A stretch of DNA of 64,000 bases. It comes from an uncultured Pseudomonas sp. (GTDB taxonomy: Bacteria; Pseudomonadota; Gammaproteobacteria; Pseudomonadales; Pseudomonadaceae). Within the stretch, counting starts at the first letter, position 1. Each line of letters starts with the position of its first letter. Under the pieces are notes generated by a model. That model saw only the letters and a program-made list of their open reading frames with translations. It searched no databases and was not told the DNA's origin. The stretch is from contig NZ_CAJYVE010000016.1 in assembly GCF_913777995.1 (NCBI RefSeq), forward strand, positions 62,001 through 126,000, given 5' to 3'. A program made the translations under genes and the position numbers. Of this stretch, positions 38,737 through 47,670 are shown in pieces.

Positions 38737-38955
38737 AGTAAACGAACCAACGCCCTTTCCCCCAGCCATACAGCCGCTTGCAGGACCCTACCCTGGTGCC
38801 CCCTGAAAAGTACAAGCCGTCCTGTGCAAAAGCCATTTCCCGGCCATCTGCCTGGCCGGATCATGGCTCCCGGACAAACGCTCCATGGCAGCGGCACGCA
38901 ACCAGACGGCCATGCCCGTTGCCCTGGACGATTGGATCAACCTCTCATTGCTTCG

Positions 38956-38977
38956 GCCGCGTTCGCGCGGCTTTTTT
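38956..38977 (+). terminator. Orphan plus-strand Rho-independent terminator
   Basis: GCCGCG, a TTCG loop, CGCGGC and six T residues form a clear intrinsic terminator reading on the plus strand. Both flanking genes are on the minus strand, so it must end an unannotated plus-strand transcript or be a relic. Confidence 0.6.
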
Positions 38978-39008
38978 ACCGCCCCGGCAGGAGCGCGCCA
39001 TGCCGCAT

Positions 39009-39911
39009 TCAACGCAGGCCCGGTTGCCGCTGCCGGTATTCGCCAGGGGTCATGCCGGCGTAGCGCAGGAAAAAGCGGCTGAAGTACGCCGGGTCCTTGA
39101 AGCCCAGCCGGTAACAGATCTCGTTGGCCGACAGCCCGGTGAACAACAACAGGCGTCGTGCTTCCTGCATCAGCCGTTCGAGAATCAGCCGCTTGGACGG
39201 CAGGTCGGCGATGCGCCGGCAGACATCGTTGAGCCGCGCCTCGGTGACGCCGATACCACTGGCGTAGCGCGGCAGCGGCCAATGCTCCAGGTAGTGGCTT
39301 TCGATCAGCTCGTTGAAGCGATGGAAGATCTGCAGGTCTTCGTGGCGCGCCGGGCGAGCCTGCAGCGACCGCGCGCAGAGGCGCAACAGGCTGGTCATGA
39401 TCAACTGGGTCAGGTTGTCCAGCGCCATGCCACGCCCAGCCTGCGCGGCATTGATCTCGGTGCGCAGTTCTTCGAACAGAAACTCGAGGCGGCGCACTTC
39501 CCCGGCGAACTCCGGACCCAGCCGCGAAATCGCCACACAGGCAGCCGGCAGCTGCGACCCTGGCGCCAGGCTGGGGTCGGCTTCGATCAACGCCCAGACC
39601 AGTTGCTGGCGCACGGTCAGCACATGGCCGTCGCTGTCGGCTTCGGTGACGAAGGAATGCGGGATGGTCGGTGGGGTGAGGAAGAACATCGGCCCGGACT
39701 CGACGTACTGCTGGTCGTCCAGATAAACGCGCACCGTGCCGCTGTTGACGTAGTGCACCTGGAAGAAGCGATCGTGGCGATGCACCGGCATGTTGCGGCC
39801 GAAGAAGCCCGCGAGGTTGCCCAGCTTGTCGTAATGCACCTCGGCATCGCTGTAGCGCTGGTCGTAGACCTGACCGATGTTGATGTTGGGGATCGGCTGT
39901 CGCTGCTGCAT
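39009..39911 (-). CDS. hpaA: AraC-family 4-hydroxyphenylacetate catabolism regulator
   Basis: 300 residues. The N-terminal cupin domain has VHRHDRFFQVHYVNSGTVRVYLDDQ, and the C-terminal AraC helix-turn-helix pair is GVTEARLNDVCRRIADLPSKRL and YRLGFKDPAYFSRFFLRYAGMTPGEYRQ (read in pieces). It matches HpaA, which activates the hydroxylase genes hpaBC in enterics; hpaBC are not in this window. The start MQQRQPIPNINIG was chosen for GAGAA about 7 bases upstream. It is divergent from hpaG1. Confidence 0.9.
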   Translation of the reverse strand: MQQRQPIPNINIGQVYDQRYSDAEVHYDKLGNLAGFFGRNMPVHRHDRFFQVHYVNSGTVRVYLDDQQYVESGPMFFLTPPTIPHSFVTEADSDGHVLTVRQQLVWALIEADPSLAPGSQLPAACVAISRLGPEFAGEVRRLEFLFEELRTEINAAQAGRGMALDNLTQLIMTSLLRLCARSLQARPARHEDLQIFHRFNELIESHYLEHWPLPRYASGIGVTEARLNDVCRRIADLPSKRLILERLMQEARRLLLFTGLSANEICYRLGFKDPAYFSRFFLRYAGMTPGEYRQRQPGLR

Positions 39912-40031
39912 CGCTCGGTTCTCGTTGTGGATCTTGTTGTCAGGGCGCGCCACGGCCGCGGCCTATGCTCCGCCTTTTCGGGTGCGACCACCAGAGGCTT
40001 TGCGGCAGGCCGCTTGACGATCGTTAACATC

Positions 40032-40048
40032 TTAACTTATAAAGTTAA
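40032..40048. promoter_or_regulatory. Candidate HpaR operator upstream of hpaG1
   Basis: TTAACTTATAAAGTTAA is a perfect 7-bp inverted repeat with a 3-base centre. GTTAACA-type half sites flank it on both sides (40023-40066), making an AT-rich operator cluster about 60 bases before the hpaG1 start. In E. coli HpaR binds palindromes in the corresponding promoter. Confidence 0.5.
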
Positions 40049-40105
40049 CACATTAACAATTAATCGATCAGGCAGCCTCTGCCTGGTCACTGCCAGGAGA
40101 AGAGC

Positions 40106-40777
40106 ATGAGCCGTGCCCTGCACGACATTGCCCATGGCACCCTGTTCGGCGTTGCGCTGAATTACCGGGGCCTGCTGGAGCAACGTCACGCCGAATTCAA
40201 CCAAGCGCCTTACCAGAAGCCACCGGTCAAGCCGGTGCTGTTCATCAAGACCCCCAACACTCGCAACGTGCATGACGGTGAAGTGCTTCACCCGGCCGGC
40301 GAACGCCTGCAACCGGGTCCGGCGCTGGGCGTGGTGATCGGCAAGCGCGCCAGCCGGGTACAGGCCGACCAGGCGCTGGCGCACGTGGCCGGCTACGTGA
40401 TCGTCAACGAGTTCAGCCTGCCCGAAGACAGCTATTACCGCCCGGCGATCAAGGCCAAGTGTCGTGATGGTTTCTGCGCCCTGGGCCCAGAACTGGTGCC
40501 CGTCGAGCGCCTCGGCGAGGCCGGTCAACTGACCTTGCGCCTGCTGGTCAACGGTGAGCCGCGCCAGGAAAACAGCACCGCCAACTGGGTGCGCAACGTG
40601 CCGCAACTGATCGCCGAGATCACCGAGTTCATGACCCTGCATGAGGGCGACGTACTGATCACCGGCACCCCGGAAGGCCGCGTGGACGTGCAGCCCGGTG
40701 ACTGCGTCGAAGTACAGATCGACGGTCTGGGCAGCCTGCGTAACCACATCGTCGCCGCACAGGAGCCACGTCCATGA
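40106..40777 (+). CDS. hpaG1: Homoprotocatechuate pathway isomerase/decarboxylase, N-terminal subunit
   Basis: 223 residues of the fumarylacetoacetate hydrolase (FAH) fold, corresponding to the N-terminal half of enteric HpaG/HpcE (FIKTPNTR, GVVIGKRASRV, ITGTPEGRVDVQPGD). The paired FAH metal ligands Glu-x-Glu are absent: the aligned positions are Gly71 and Ala73, against Glu97 and Glu99 in HpaG2. GGAGAAGAG precedes the ATG. Its stop overlaps the hpaG2 start by 4 bases. The pathway step is decarboxylation of 5-oxopent-3-ene-1,2,5-tricarboxylate, done jointly with HpaG2. Confidence 0.92.
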   Translation: MSRALHDIAHGTLFGVALNYRGLLEQRHAEFNQAPYQKPPVKPVLFIKTPNTRNVHDGEVLHPAGERLQPGPALGVVIGKRASRVQADQALAHVAGYVIVNEFSLPEDSYYRPAIKAKCRDGFCALGPELVPVERLGEAGQLTLRLLVNGEPRQENSTANWVRNVPQLIAEITEFMTLHEGDVLITGTPEGRVDVQPGDCVEVQIDGLGSLRNHIVAAQEPRP

Positions 40778-41553
40778 GACACGCCCGCATCCGCTTCGAA
40801 GGCGAGGTTCACCAGGTCCTGGTGGAAGCCGACAACGCCGTGCGCCTGGCCGACGGGCGTCTGCTCGGCGAAGACCAGGTGCAATGGCTGCCACCGGCCA
40901 CCGGCAACATGTTCGCCCTGGGCCTGAACTACGCCGACCACGCCGCCGAACTGGCCTTCAAGCCGCCGACCGAGCCGCTGGCGTTCATCAAATCGCCCGG
41001 CACCTACACCGGCCACAACCAGGTCACCTGGCGCCCGGACAACGTCGCCTACATGCATTACGAGTGCGAACTGGTCGCGGTGATCGGCAAGCCTGCGCGC
41101 AACGTCAAGCGCGAGGACGCCTTGCAGTACCTGGCCGGCTACACCGTATGCAACGACTACGCGATCCGCGACTACCTGGAGAACTACTACCGGCCCAACC
41201 TGCGGGTCAAGAACCGCGACGCCACCACCCCGGTCGGCCCGTGGATGGTCGATGCCGCCGACGTGCCGGACCCGTCCGACCTCAAGCTGCGCACCTGGAT
41301 CAACGGCGAGCTGAAACAGGAAGGCAGCACCCGCGACATGATCTTCGACATCCCCTACCTGATCGAATACCTGTCCAGCTTCATGACCCTGCAGCCGGGC
41401 GACATGATCGCCACCGGTACGCCCGAGGGCCTGGCCGATGTCGTGCCCGGCGATGAAGTGGTGGTGGAAGTGCAAGGCGTGGGCCGACTGGTCAACCGCA
41501 TCGTCAGCGAAGCCGAGTTCTTCGCCCGGCAAACCCAACTACAAAAGGCGTGA
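40774..41553 (+). CDS. hpaG2: 2-hydroxyhepta-2,4-diene-1,7-dioate isomerase (C-terminal HpaG homologue)
   Basis: 259 residues, FAH fold with intact metal ligands (Glu97 and Glu99 in HYECELVAVIG; Asp128 in NDYAIRDYLE) and the ATGTPEGLADVVPGDEV motif. It corresponds to the C-terminal half of fused HpaG, which isomerises 2-hydroxyhepta-2,4-diene-1,7-dioate to the 2-oxo-3-ene form. Start and stop overlap the neighbouring genes, showing tight translational coupling. Confidence 0.94.
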   Translation: MRHARIRFEGEVHQVLVEADNAVRLADGRLLGEDQVQWLPPATGNMFALGLNYADHAAELAFKPPTEPLAFIKSPGTYTGHNQVTWRPDNVAYMHYECELVAVIGKPARNVKREDALQYLAGYTVCNDYAIRDYLENYYRPNLRVKNRDATTPVGPWMVDAADVPDPSDLKLRTWINGELKQEGSTRDMIFDIPYLIEYLSSFMTLQPGDMIATGTPEGLADVVPGDEVVVEVQGVGRLVNRIVSEAEFFARQTQLQKA

Positions 41554-41558
41554 AGCAG

Positions 41559-43019
41559 ATGATCAAGCACTGGATCAATGGCCGTGAGGTCGAGAGCAAA
41601 GACGTATTCGTCAACTACAACCCGGCCACCGGCGAAGCCATCGGCGAAGTCGCCAGCGGCGGCGCCGAAGAGGTCGCGCTGGCCGTCGCGGCGGCCAAGG
41701 AGGCCTTTCCGAAGTGGGCCAACACCCCGGCCCAGGAACGCGCCCGGCTGATGCGCAAGCTGGGTGAGCTGATCGAGCAGAACGTGCCGAAGCTGGCCGA
41801 ACTGGAAACCCTCGACACCGGCCTGCCGATCCACCAGACCCGTAACGTGCTGATTCCGCGCGCCTCGCACAACTTCGACTTCTTCGCCGAAGTGTGCACG
41901 CGCATGGACGGCCATACCTACCCGGTGGACGACCAGATGCTCAACTACACCCTCTACCAGTCGGTGGGCGTGTGTGGCCTGGTGTCGCCGTGGAACGTGC
42001 CGTTCATGACCGCCACTTGGAAAACCGCACCGTGCCTGGCACTGGGCAACACGGCGGTGCTGAAAATGAGCGAGCTGTCGCCGCTGACCGCCAACGAACT
42101 CGGCCGCCTGGCCGTCGAGGCCGGCATTCCCAACGGCGTACTCAACGTGATCCAGGGCTACGGCGCCACCGCCGGTGATGCGCTGGTGCGTCACCCGGAC
42201 GTACGCGCCATCTCCTTCACCGGCGGCACCGCCACCGGGCGCAAGATCATGCAGACCGCGGGGCTGAAGAAGTACTCCATGGAGCTGGGCGGCAAGTCGC
42301 CGGTGCTGATCTTCGAGGACGCCGACCTGGACCGCGCACTGGATGCCGCGCTGTTCACCATCTTCTCGCTCAACGGCGAACGCTGCACAGCCGGCAGCCG
42401 CATCTTCATCCAGGAAAGCGTGTACCCGCGCTTCGTCGAGGAATTCGCCGCACGCGCCAAGCGCCTGATCGTTGGTGATCCGACCGATCCCAAGACCCAG
42501 GTCGGCTCGATGATCACCCAGCAACACTACGACAAGGTCACCGGCTACATCCGCATCGGCCTCGAAGAAGGGGCGCGTCTGGTCGCCGGCGGCCTGGAGC
42601 GCCCGGCGGGCCTGCCGGCGCACCTGGCACGCGGGCAGTTCATCCAGCCCACGGTGTTCGCCGACGTGAACAACAAGATGCGCATTGCCCAGGAAGAAAT
42701 CTTCGGCCCGGTGGTGTGCCTGATTCCGTTCAAGGACGAGGCCGAAGCCTTGCAGCTGGCCAATGACACCGAATACGGCCTGGCCTCGTACATCTGGACC
42801 CAGGACATCGGCAAGGCGCACCGCCTGGCGCGTGGCATCGAGGCCGGCATGGTGTTCATCAACAGCCAGAACGTGCGCGACCTGCGTCAGCCCTTCGGTG
42901 GCGTGAAGGGCTCGGGCACCGGTCGCGAGGGCGGCCAGTACAGCTTCGAGGTGTTCGCCGAGATCAAGAACGTATGCATTTCCATGGGCAGCCATCACAT
43001 TCCTCGCTGGGGGGTGTGA
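41559..43019 (+). CDS. hpaE: 5-carboxymethyl-2-hydroxymuconate semialdehyde dehydrogenase
   Basis: 486 residues, NAD-dependent aldehyde dehydrogenase. The general base Glu is in MELGGKSPV, the catalytic Cys in NGERCTAGSR, the cofactor motif in FTGGTATGRK, and the C-terminal QPFGGVKGSGTGREGG is typical. It oxidises the ring-cleavage semialdehyde made by HpaD. The ATG at MIKHWINGREVES was chosen; an upstream GTG overlapping hpaG2 lacks a suitable ribosome binding site. Confidence 0.96.
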   Translation: MIKHWINGREVESKDVFVNYNPATGEAIGEVASGGAEEVALAVAAAKEAFPKWANTPAQERARLMRKLGELIEQNVPKLAELETLDTGLPIHQTRNVLIPRASHNFDFFAEVCTRMDGHTYPVDDQMLNYTLYQSVGVCGLVSPWNVPFMTATWKTAPCLALGNTAVLKMSELSPLTANELGRLAVEAGIPNGVLNVIQGYGATAGDALVRHPDVRAISFTGGTATGRKIMQTAGLKKYSMELGGKSPVLIFEDADLDRALDAALFTIFSLNGERCTAGSRIFIQESVYPRFVEEFAARAKRLIVGDPTDPKTQVGSMITQQHYDKVTGYIRIGLEEGARLVAGGLERPAGLPAHLARGQFIQPTVFADVNNKMRIAQEEIFGPVVCLIPFKDEAEALQLANDTEYGLASYIWTQDIGKAHRLARGIEAGMVFINSQNVRDLRQPFGGVKGSGTGREGGQYSFEVFAEIKNVCISMGSHHIPRWGV

Positions 43020-43023
43020 GGCC

Positions 43024-43103
43024 GCTACAAGCTTCAAGCGACAAGCTGCAAGCCGTCATGCACGAATCCGCAACCTGCGACATGGCGCTTCAGGGCTTGC
43101 AGC
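43024..43103. repeat. Inverted repeat in the hpaE-hpaD gap
   Basis: GCTGCAAGCC (43045-43054) and GGCTTGCAGC (43094-43103) are perfect complements. The left arm is preceded by GCTACAAGCTTCAAGC, a type of dispersed GCTTCAAGC-rich intergenic repeat common in Pseudomonas. It could form a long hairpin in the operon mRNA between hpaE and hpaD. Confidence 0.5.
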
Positions 43104-43142
43104 CTGACGCGGGCGTCAACAAGAACAACAGGAGAAACCCCC

Positions 43143-44066
43143 ATGGGCAAACTCGCTCTGGCTGCCAAGATCACCCACGTGCCTTCGATGTACCTGTCCG
43201 AACTGCCCGGCCCGCGCCAGGGCTTTCGCCAGGCGGCCATCGACGGGCATTACGAAATCAGCCGACGCTGCCGTGAACTGGGCGTGGACACCATCGTGGT
43301 GTTCGATACCCACTGGTTGGTCAACGCCAACTACCACGTGCTGTGCGGGCCCCACTTCAAGGGCGTGTACACCAGTAACGAACTGCCGCATTTCATCAGC
43401 AACATGGAATACGAGTTCCCCGGCAACCCCGAGCTGGGCAAGCTGCTGGCCGAGACCTGCAACCGCTTCGACGTCGAGACCATGGCCCACCACGCCACCA
43501 CGCTGGGCCCGGAGTACGGCACCCTGGTGCCGATGCGCTACATGAACCAGGACCAGCATTTCAAGGTGATCTCGGTCTCGGCGCTGTGCACCTCGCACTA
43601 CCTCAACGACAGCGCACGCCTGGGCTGGGCGATGCGCAAGGCGGTGGAAGACCACTACGACGGCACAGTGGCATTCCTGGCCAGCGGTTCGCTGTCGCAC
43701 CGCTTCGCGCAGAACGGCCAGGCGCCGGACTTCGCGACCAAAGTCTGGAGTCCGTTCCTGGAAACCCTCGACCACCGCGTGGTGAACATGTGGGAAAACG
43801 CCGAGTGGCCGGAATTCTGCGGCATGTTGCCGGAGTACGCCGCCAAGGGCCACGGCGAAGGCTTCATGCACGACACCGCGATGCTGCTCGGGGCGTTGGG
43901 CTGGTCGGCCTACGACGGCCAGGTGCAAGTGCTGACCCCCTACTTCGGCTCTTCGGGCACCGGGCAGATCAACGCCCTGTTCCCGGTCACGCCGCAAGAC
44001 GGCTCGGCCATTCCACCGGCCCAGGCCGCCAACCCCGCTGGCGTCGTCTCCACCAGCCGCCTCTGA
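43143..44066 (+). CDS. hpaD: 3,4-dihydroxyphenylacetate 2,3-dioxygenase
   Basis: 307 residues, class III extradiol (LigB-type) dioxygenase with the early iron-ligand His in AKITHVPSMYLSE and a second in FDTHWLVNANYH, plus ASGSLSHRF. It cleaves homoprotocatechuate to 5-carboxymethyl-2-hydroxymuconate semialdehyde. AGGAG lies before the ATG and, just upstream, AAGAACAA (43121-43128) matches the Hfq/Crc motif AANAAYAA. Confidence 0.96.
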   Translation: MGKLALAAKITHVPSMYLSELPGPRQGFRQAAIDGHYEISRRCRELGVDTIVVFDTHWLVNANYHVLCGPHFKGVYTSNELPHFISNMEYEFPGNPELGKLLAETCNRFDVETMAHHATTLGPEYGTLVPMRYMNQDQHFKVISVSALCTSHYLNDSARLGWAMRKAVEDHYDGTVAFLASGSLSHRFAQNGQAPDFATKVWSPFLETLDHRVVNMWENAEWPEFCGMLPEYAAKGHGEGFMHDTAMLLGALGWSAYDGQVQVLTPYFGSSGTGQINALFPVTPQDGSAIPPAQAANPAGVVSTSRL

Positions 44067-44121
44067 GCCCGAACCCCGCAGCGGCGGCCCGGCCGCAGCT
44101 GCCTTTTGCGAGGACCCGACC

Positions 44122-44532
44122 ATGCCCCACCTGGTGCTGCTCTATACCCCTGACCTGGAACGCGAAGCCGACATCCCCGGCCTGTGCCGCGCCTTGGCCG
44201 ACAGCCTGCTCGAACAGCGCGACGAACACGGCAAGGCGGTGTTTCCCGTCGGCGGCACCCGGGTGCTGGCCTACCCTGCCGCGCATTGCGCGGTGGCCGA
44301 CGGCGCCGGTGACTACGGTTTCCTGTACGCCAACCTGCGCATGGGCAACGGGCGCAGTGCCGCCGTCCACCAGGCCGTCGGCACAGGGTTGACCGACGTG
44401 CTGCGCCAGCACCTGGAGCCGATCCTGCAACGCCGCCCAGTGGGCATCACCGTGCAGATCGACGAGAGCCACCACCAGGTCTACGACGGCAAGCACAGCA
44501 CCCTGCACCCGCTGTTCAACAAGGGGGCCTGA
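44122..44532 (+). CDS. hpaF: 5-carboxymethyl-2-hydroxymuconate delta-isomerase
   Basis: 136 residues. The Pro after the initiator Met (MPHLVLLYTPD) is the catalytic N-terminal proline of the tautomerase superfamily; the rest (GFLYANLRMGNGRS, HSTLHPLFN) matches CHMI. It converts the HpaE product to 5-oxopent-3-ene-1,2,5-tricarboxylate, the substrate of HpaG. Confidence 0.94.
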   Translation: MPHLVLLYTPDLEREADIPGLCRALADSLLEQRDEHGKAVFPVGGTRVLAYPAAHCAVADGAGDYGFLYANLRMGNGRSAAVHQAVGTGLTDVLRQHLEPILQRRPVGITVQIDESHHQVYDGKHSTLHPLFNKGA

Positions 44533-44582
44533 GCGCCCTCGTCCCCCCTGACGCTGTCTCACCTCACAAAAAGTACAAGACC

Positions 44583-45893
44583 ATGAGCACCGTTCATTCC
44601 GTTACTGCTGGCACGCCTGACCAGGCCGCCAGCGACAGCACCCACCGCACCGTGACCTGGCGGCTGATGCCGCTGTTGCTGGTGTGCTACCTGTTCGCCC
44701 ATCTGGATCGCATCAACATCGGCTTCGCGAAGATGCAGATGAGCGCCGATCTGCAGTTCAGCGACACCGTCTACGGCCTCGGCGCCGGGCTGTTCTTCGT
44801 CGCCTACGCGCTGTTCGGCGTGCCCAGCAACCTGGCCCTGGACCGGGTCGGACCACGGCGCTGGATCGCCCTGCTGATGGTGGTCTGGGGCCTGCTCTCC
44901 ACCAGCATGTTCCTGGTGCACACACCCGCCGGCTTCTATGCCCTGCGCTTTCTGCTCGGGGTCGCCGAGGCCGGCTTTTTCCCGGGCATCTTGGTCTACC
45001 TCAACCGCTGGTATCCGGCGCGCCGCCGCGCGCAGATCACCGCGCTGTTCGCCATCGCCGTGCCCATGGCCGGCGTGATCGGCGGCCCACTGTCAGGGCT
45101 GATCCTCGAAGCCTTCAACGGCACCGGCGGGCTGCGTGGCTGGCAGTGGATGTTCGTGCTGGAAGGCTCGCCGGTGATCCTGCTCGGCCTGTTGGTCTGG
45201 CGCGTGCTGCCGGAGCGCTTCGATCAGGTGCACTGGCTCAACGACGCGCAGAAGCAACAACTGGGCGCCGAACTGGCCGGCGAGGAACAGCGCAAGACCA
45301 TCACCTCCTTCAGCGGCATCCTGCGTGACGGCCACGTGTGGCTGCTGGTGGCGATCTACTTCGCGGTGATGCTGGCGGTGAACACCCTGGCGTTCTGGAT
45401 GCCCACCCTGATTCACGGCGCCGGCGTGGCCAGCGACAGCACCGTGGGCCTGCTCAGCGCCGTGCCCTACCTGGCCGGTGTGTTGTTCATGCTCGGCTGC
45501 GGGCGCTCCTCGGACCGTCAGCGCGAACGCCGCTGGCACCTGTGCATTCCCCTGCTGATGTGCGCCATCGGCATCGCCTTGGCCGGCCTGGCACCCGGCA
45601 GTGCGCTGCCGGTGATGACCGGCCTGGTGGTCGCCGGCATGGGTGCCAGCGCCGCACTGCCGATGTTCTGGCAACTGCCGCCGGCGTTTCTCTCGGCACG
45701 CACACAAGCGGCCGGCATCGGCCTGATCAGCTCGTTCGGCAGTATCGCCTCGTTCCTCGCGCCCTACCTGATCGGCTGGATGCGTGACACCACCCACAGC
45801 GCCAGCCTGGCGCTCTATGTGCTGGCCGTACTCATCGCCCTCGGCGGCCTGCTGGTGCTGCGCACCCCGGCCGCCATCGTCAATCCGCAATAA
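44583..45893 (+). CDS. hpaX: MFS transporter for 4-hydroxyphenylacetate
   Basis: 436 residues, 12 membrane segments, with the ACS-family motifs [24 protein letters not shown] and VAEAGFFPG. HpaX imports 4-hydroxyphenylacetate, and the position inside the hpa operon supports this. It is paralogous to the transporter at 36834-38156. hpaH begins 10 bases after its stop. Confidence 0.92.
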   Translation: MSTVHSVTAGTPDQAASDSTHRTVTWRLMPLLLVCYLFAHLDRINIGFAKMQMSADLQFSDTVYGLGAGLFFVAYALFGVPSNLALDRVGPRRWIALLMVVWGLLSTSMFLVHTPAGFYALRFLLGVAEAGFFPGILVYLNRWYPARRRAQITALFAIAVPMAGVIGGPLSGLILEAFNGTGGLRGWQWMFVLEGSPVILLGLLVWRVLPERFDQVHWLNDAQKQQLGAELAGEEQRKTITSFSGILRDGHVWLLVAIYFAVMLAVNTLAFWMPTLIHGAGVASDSTVGLLSAVPYLAGVLFMLGCGRSSDRQRERRWHLCIPLLMCAIGIALAGLAPGSALPVMTGLVVAGMGASAALPMFWQLPPAFLSARTQAAGIGLISSFGSIASFLAPYLIGWMRDTTHSASLALYVLAVLIALGGLLVLRTPAAIVNPQ

Positions 45894-45903
45894 GGACTTT
45901 CCC

Positions 45904-46707
45904 ATGCTCGACCATTCGATCATCCAGCAGGCCGCCGAGCGGCTCGACCAGGCCGAACGCTCTCGCGAGCAGGTCCGGCAGTTCTCCCTCGATCACCCCG
46001 GCATCAGCATCGAAGACGCCTACGCCATCCAGCGCGCCTGGGTGCAACGCAAGATCCGCGACGGGCGCAAGCTGGTCGGCCACAAAATCGGCCTGACTTC
46101 ACGGGCCATGCAGGTGTCGTCGAACATCACCGAGCCCGACTACGGCGCGCTGCTGGACGACATGTTCTTCGACGAAGGCAGCGACATCCCCTTCCAGCGC
46201 TTCATCGTGCCGCGCGTCGAAGTGGAACTGGCGTTCATTCTCGGCAAGCCGCTCAAGGGGCCCAACGTCACCCTGTTCGACGTGCTGGACGCCACCGAAT
46301 GGGTGATCCCGGCGCTGGAAATCATCGATGCGCGCATCCAGCAGGTCGACCCGCAGACCCAGGCCACCCGCAAGGTCTTCGACACCATCTCCGACAACGC
46401 CGCCAACGCCGGCGTGGTGATGGGCGGCCGTGCCGTGCGCCCCATTGACATCGACCTGCGCCGGGTGCCGGCGGTGCTGTACCGCAATGGCGTGATCGAA
46501 GAATCCGGCGTATCTGCCGCCGTGCTCAACCACCCGGCCAAGGGCGTGGCCTGGCTGGCCAACAAACTGGCCCCTTACGACGTGACCCTGGAGGCCGGCC
46601 AGGTGATCCTCGGCGGCTCGTTCACCCGGCCGGTGGCCGCCAACCCCGGCGACACCTTCCACGTCGACTACGATCAGCTCGGCAGCATCGCTTGCCGTTT
46701 CATCTGA
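45904..46707 (+). CDS. hpaH: 2-oxo-hept-4-ene-1,7-dioate hydratase
   Basis: 267 residues, hydratase branch of the FAH superfamily (related to MhpD), with [26 protein letters not shown] and the C-terminal [14 protein letters not shown]. It adds water to give 4-hydroxy-2-oxoheptanedioate. The start [14 protein letters not shown] follows the hpaX stop by 10 bases; the longer upstream frame overlaps hpaX and is not conserved. Confidence 0.95.
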   Translation: MLDHSIIQQAAERLDQAERSREQVRQFSLDHPGISIEDAYAIQRAWVQRKIRDGRKLVGHKIGLTSRAMQVSSNITEPDYGALLDDMFFDEGSDIPFQRFIVPRVEVELAFILGKPLKGPNVTLFDVLDATEWVIPALEIIDARIQQVDPQTQATRKVFDTISDNAANAGVVMGGRAVRPIDIDLRRVPAVLYRNGVIEESGVSAAVLNHPAKGVAWLANKLAPYDVTLEAGQVILGGSFTRPVAANPGDTFHVDYDQLGSIACRFI

Positions 46708-46731
46708 TGCCTTAACCGCCCGGTGATGCTC

Positions 46732-46757
46732 GTGGGAGTGAGCGGGCTCGCTCCCAC
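46732..46757. repeat. REP-like hairpin between hpaH and hpaI
   Basis: GTGGGAGTGAGC and GCTCGCTCCCAC pair with a single G-T mismatch around a GG centre. It resembles the GTGGGAGC...GCTCCCAC palindromes scattered between Pseudomonas genes. There is no T-run, so read-through into hpaI is expected. Confidence 0.65.
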
Positions 46758-46784
46758 GGCCCGATAGAGCCTTGGAGTTCTCTC

Positions 46785-47585
46785 ATGGAAATGCCCATCA
46801 ACACCTTCAAGCAACGCCTGCAATCGGATGATGCGCAGATCGGCCTGTGGCTCGGCCTGGCCGACCCTTACTGTGCGGAACTGGCTGCCAACGCCGGTTT
46901 CGACTGGCTGCTGATCGACGGCGAACACGCGCCCAACGACCTGCGCAGCCTGCTCGCCCAATTGCAGGCCGTGGCGCCCTATGCCAGCCAGCCGGTAATC
47001 CGCCCAGTGCTCGGCGACACCGCGCTGATCAAGCAGATCCTCGACATCGGCGTGCAGACCCTGCTGGTGCCCATGGTCGAAAGCGCCGCCCAGGCCCGCG
47101 AACTGGTACGCGCCATCCACTACCCGCCCAGCGGCGTGCGCGGGGTGGGCAGTGCCCTGGCACGGGCATCGCGCTGGAACACCATCCCCGACTACCTGGA
47201 CAAAGCCGACCAACAGATGTGCCTGCTGGTGCAGATCGAAAACCTCGAAGGCCTGGCCAACCTCGACGAAATCCTCGCCGTGGACGGCGTGGACGGTGTA
47301 TTCATCGGCCCTGCCGACTTGAGCGCGGCCATGGGCCGGCGCGGCCACCCCGGGCACCCCGAGGTGCAGGCCGCCATCGAAGACGCCATCCTGCGTATCG
47401 TGCGGGCCGGCAAGGCAGCCGGCATCCTCAGCGCCGACCAGGCGCTGGCACGTCGCTACATCGAGTTGGGGGCGAAATTCGTTGCCGTCGGCGTCGACAC
47501 CACCGTGCTGATGCGTGGCCTGCAGACCCTGGCCGGCGCCTTCAAGAACGCCCCGGCGCCGACCCGTGGTGGCGGAGTCTACTGA
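46785..47585 (+). CDS. hpaI: 4-hydroxy-2-oxoheptanedioate aldolase
   Basis: 266 residues, class II pyruvate aldolase with [27 protein letters not shown] and the metal/substrate motif [12 protein letters not shown]. It splits 4-hydroxy-2-oxoheptanedioate into pyruvate and succinate semialdehyde, the last step of the pathway. GGAG lies 8 bases before the ATG. Confidence 0.96.
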   Translation: MEMPINTFKQRLQSDDAQIGLWLGLADPYCAELAANAGFDWLLIDGEHAPNDLRSLLAQLQAVAPYASQPVIRPVLGDTALIKQILDIGVQTLLVPMVESAAQARELVRAIHYPPSGVRGVGSALARASRWNTIPDYLDKADQQMCLLVQIENLEGLANLDEILAVDGVDGVFIGPADLSAAMGRRGHPGHPEVQAAIEDAILRIVRAGKAAGILSADQALARRYIELGAKFVAVGVDTTVLMRGLQTLAGAFKNAPAPTRGGGVY

Positions 47586-47670
47586 CACTTGCGCCTGGCA
47601 GGCAGAGTCAAGACAGCCCGGCAGGCGGGGCCGATACTGCACCGTCATCCCCGCCTCAGGAAATCAGCAA

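Larger units (their letters stand above)
38646..39008. other. 363-base hpaR-hpaA gap with promoter, operator and a plus-strand terminator
   Basis: For hpaR (minus strand) a possible promoter is TTTACT-N18-TATAGT around 38713-38742, spanning the palindrome at 38725. The right half holds a nested hairpin (38831-38868) and a plus-strand intrinsic terminator (38956-38977), although no plus-strand gene is known there. Confidence 0.5.

Noticed and set aside
44684-45328. Overlapping same-strand frames inside hpaX and other hpa genes
   Set aside because: Arg/Pro-rich translations in frame +2/+3 of well-conserved genes; typical GC-rich shadows.
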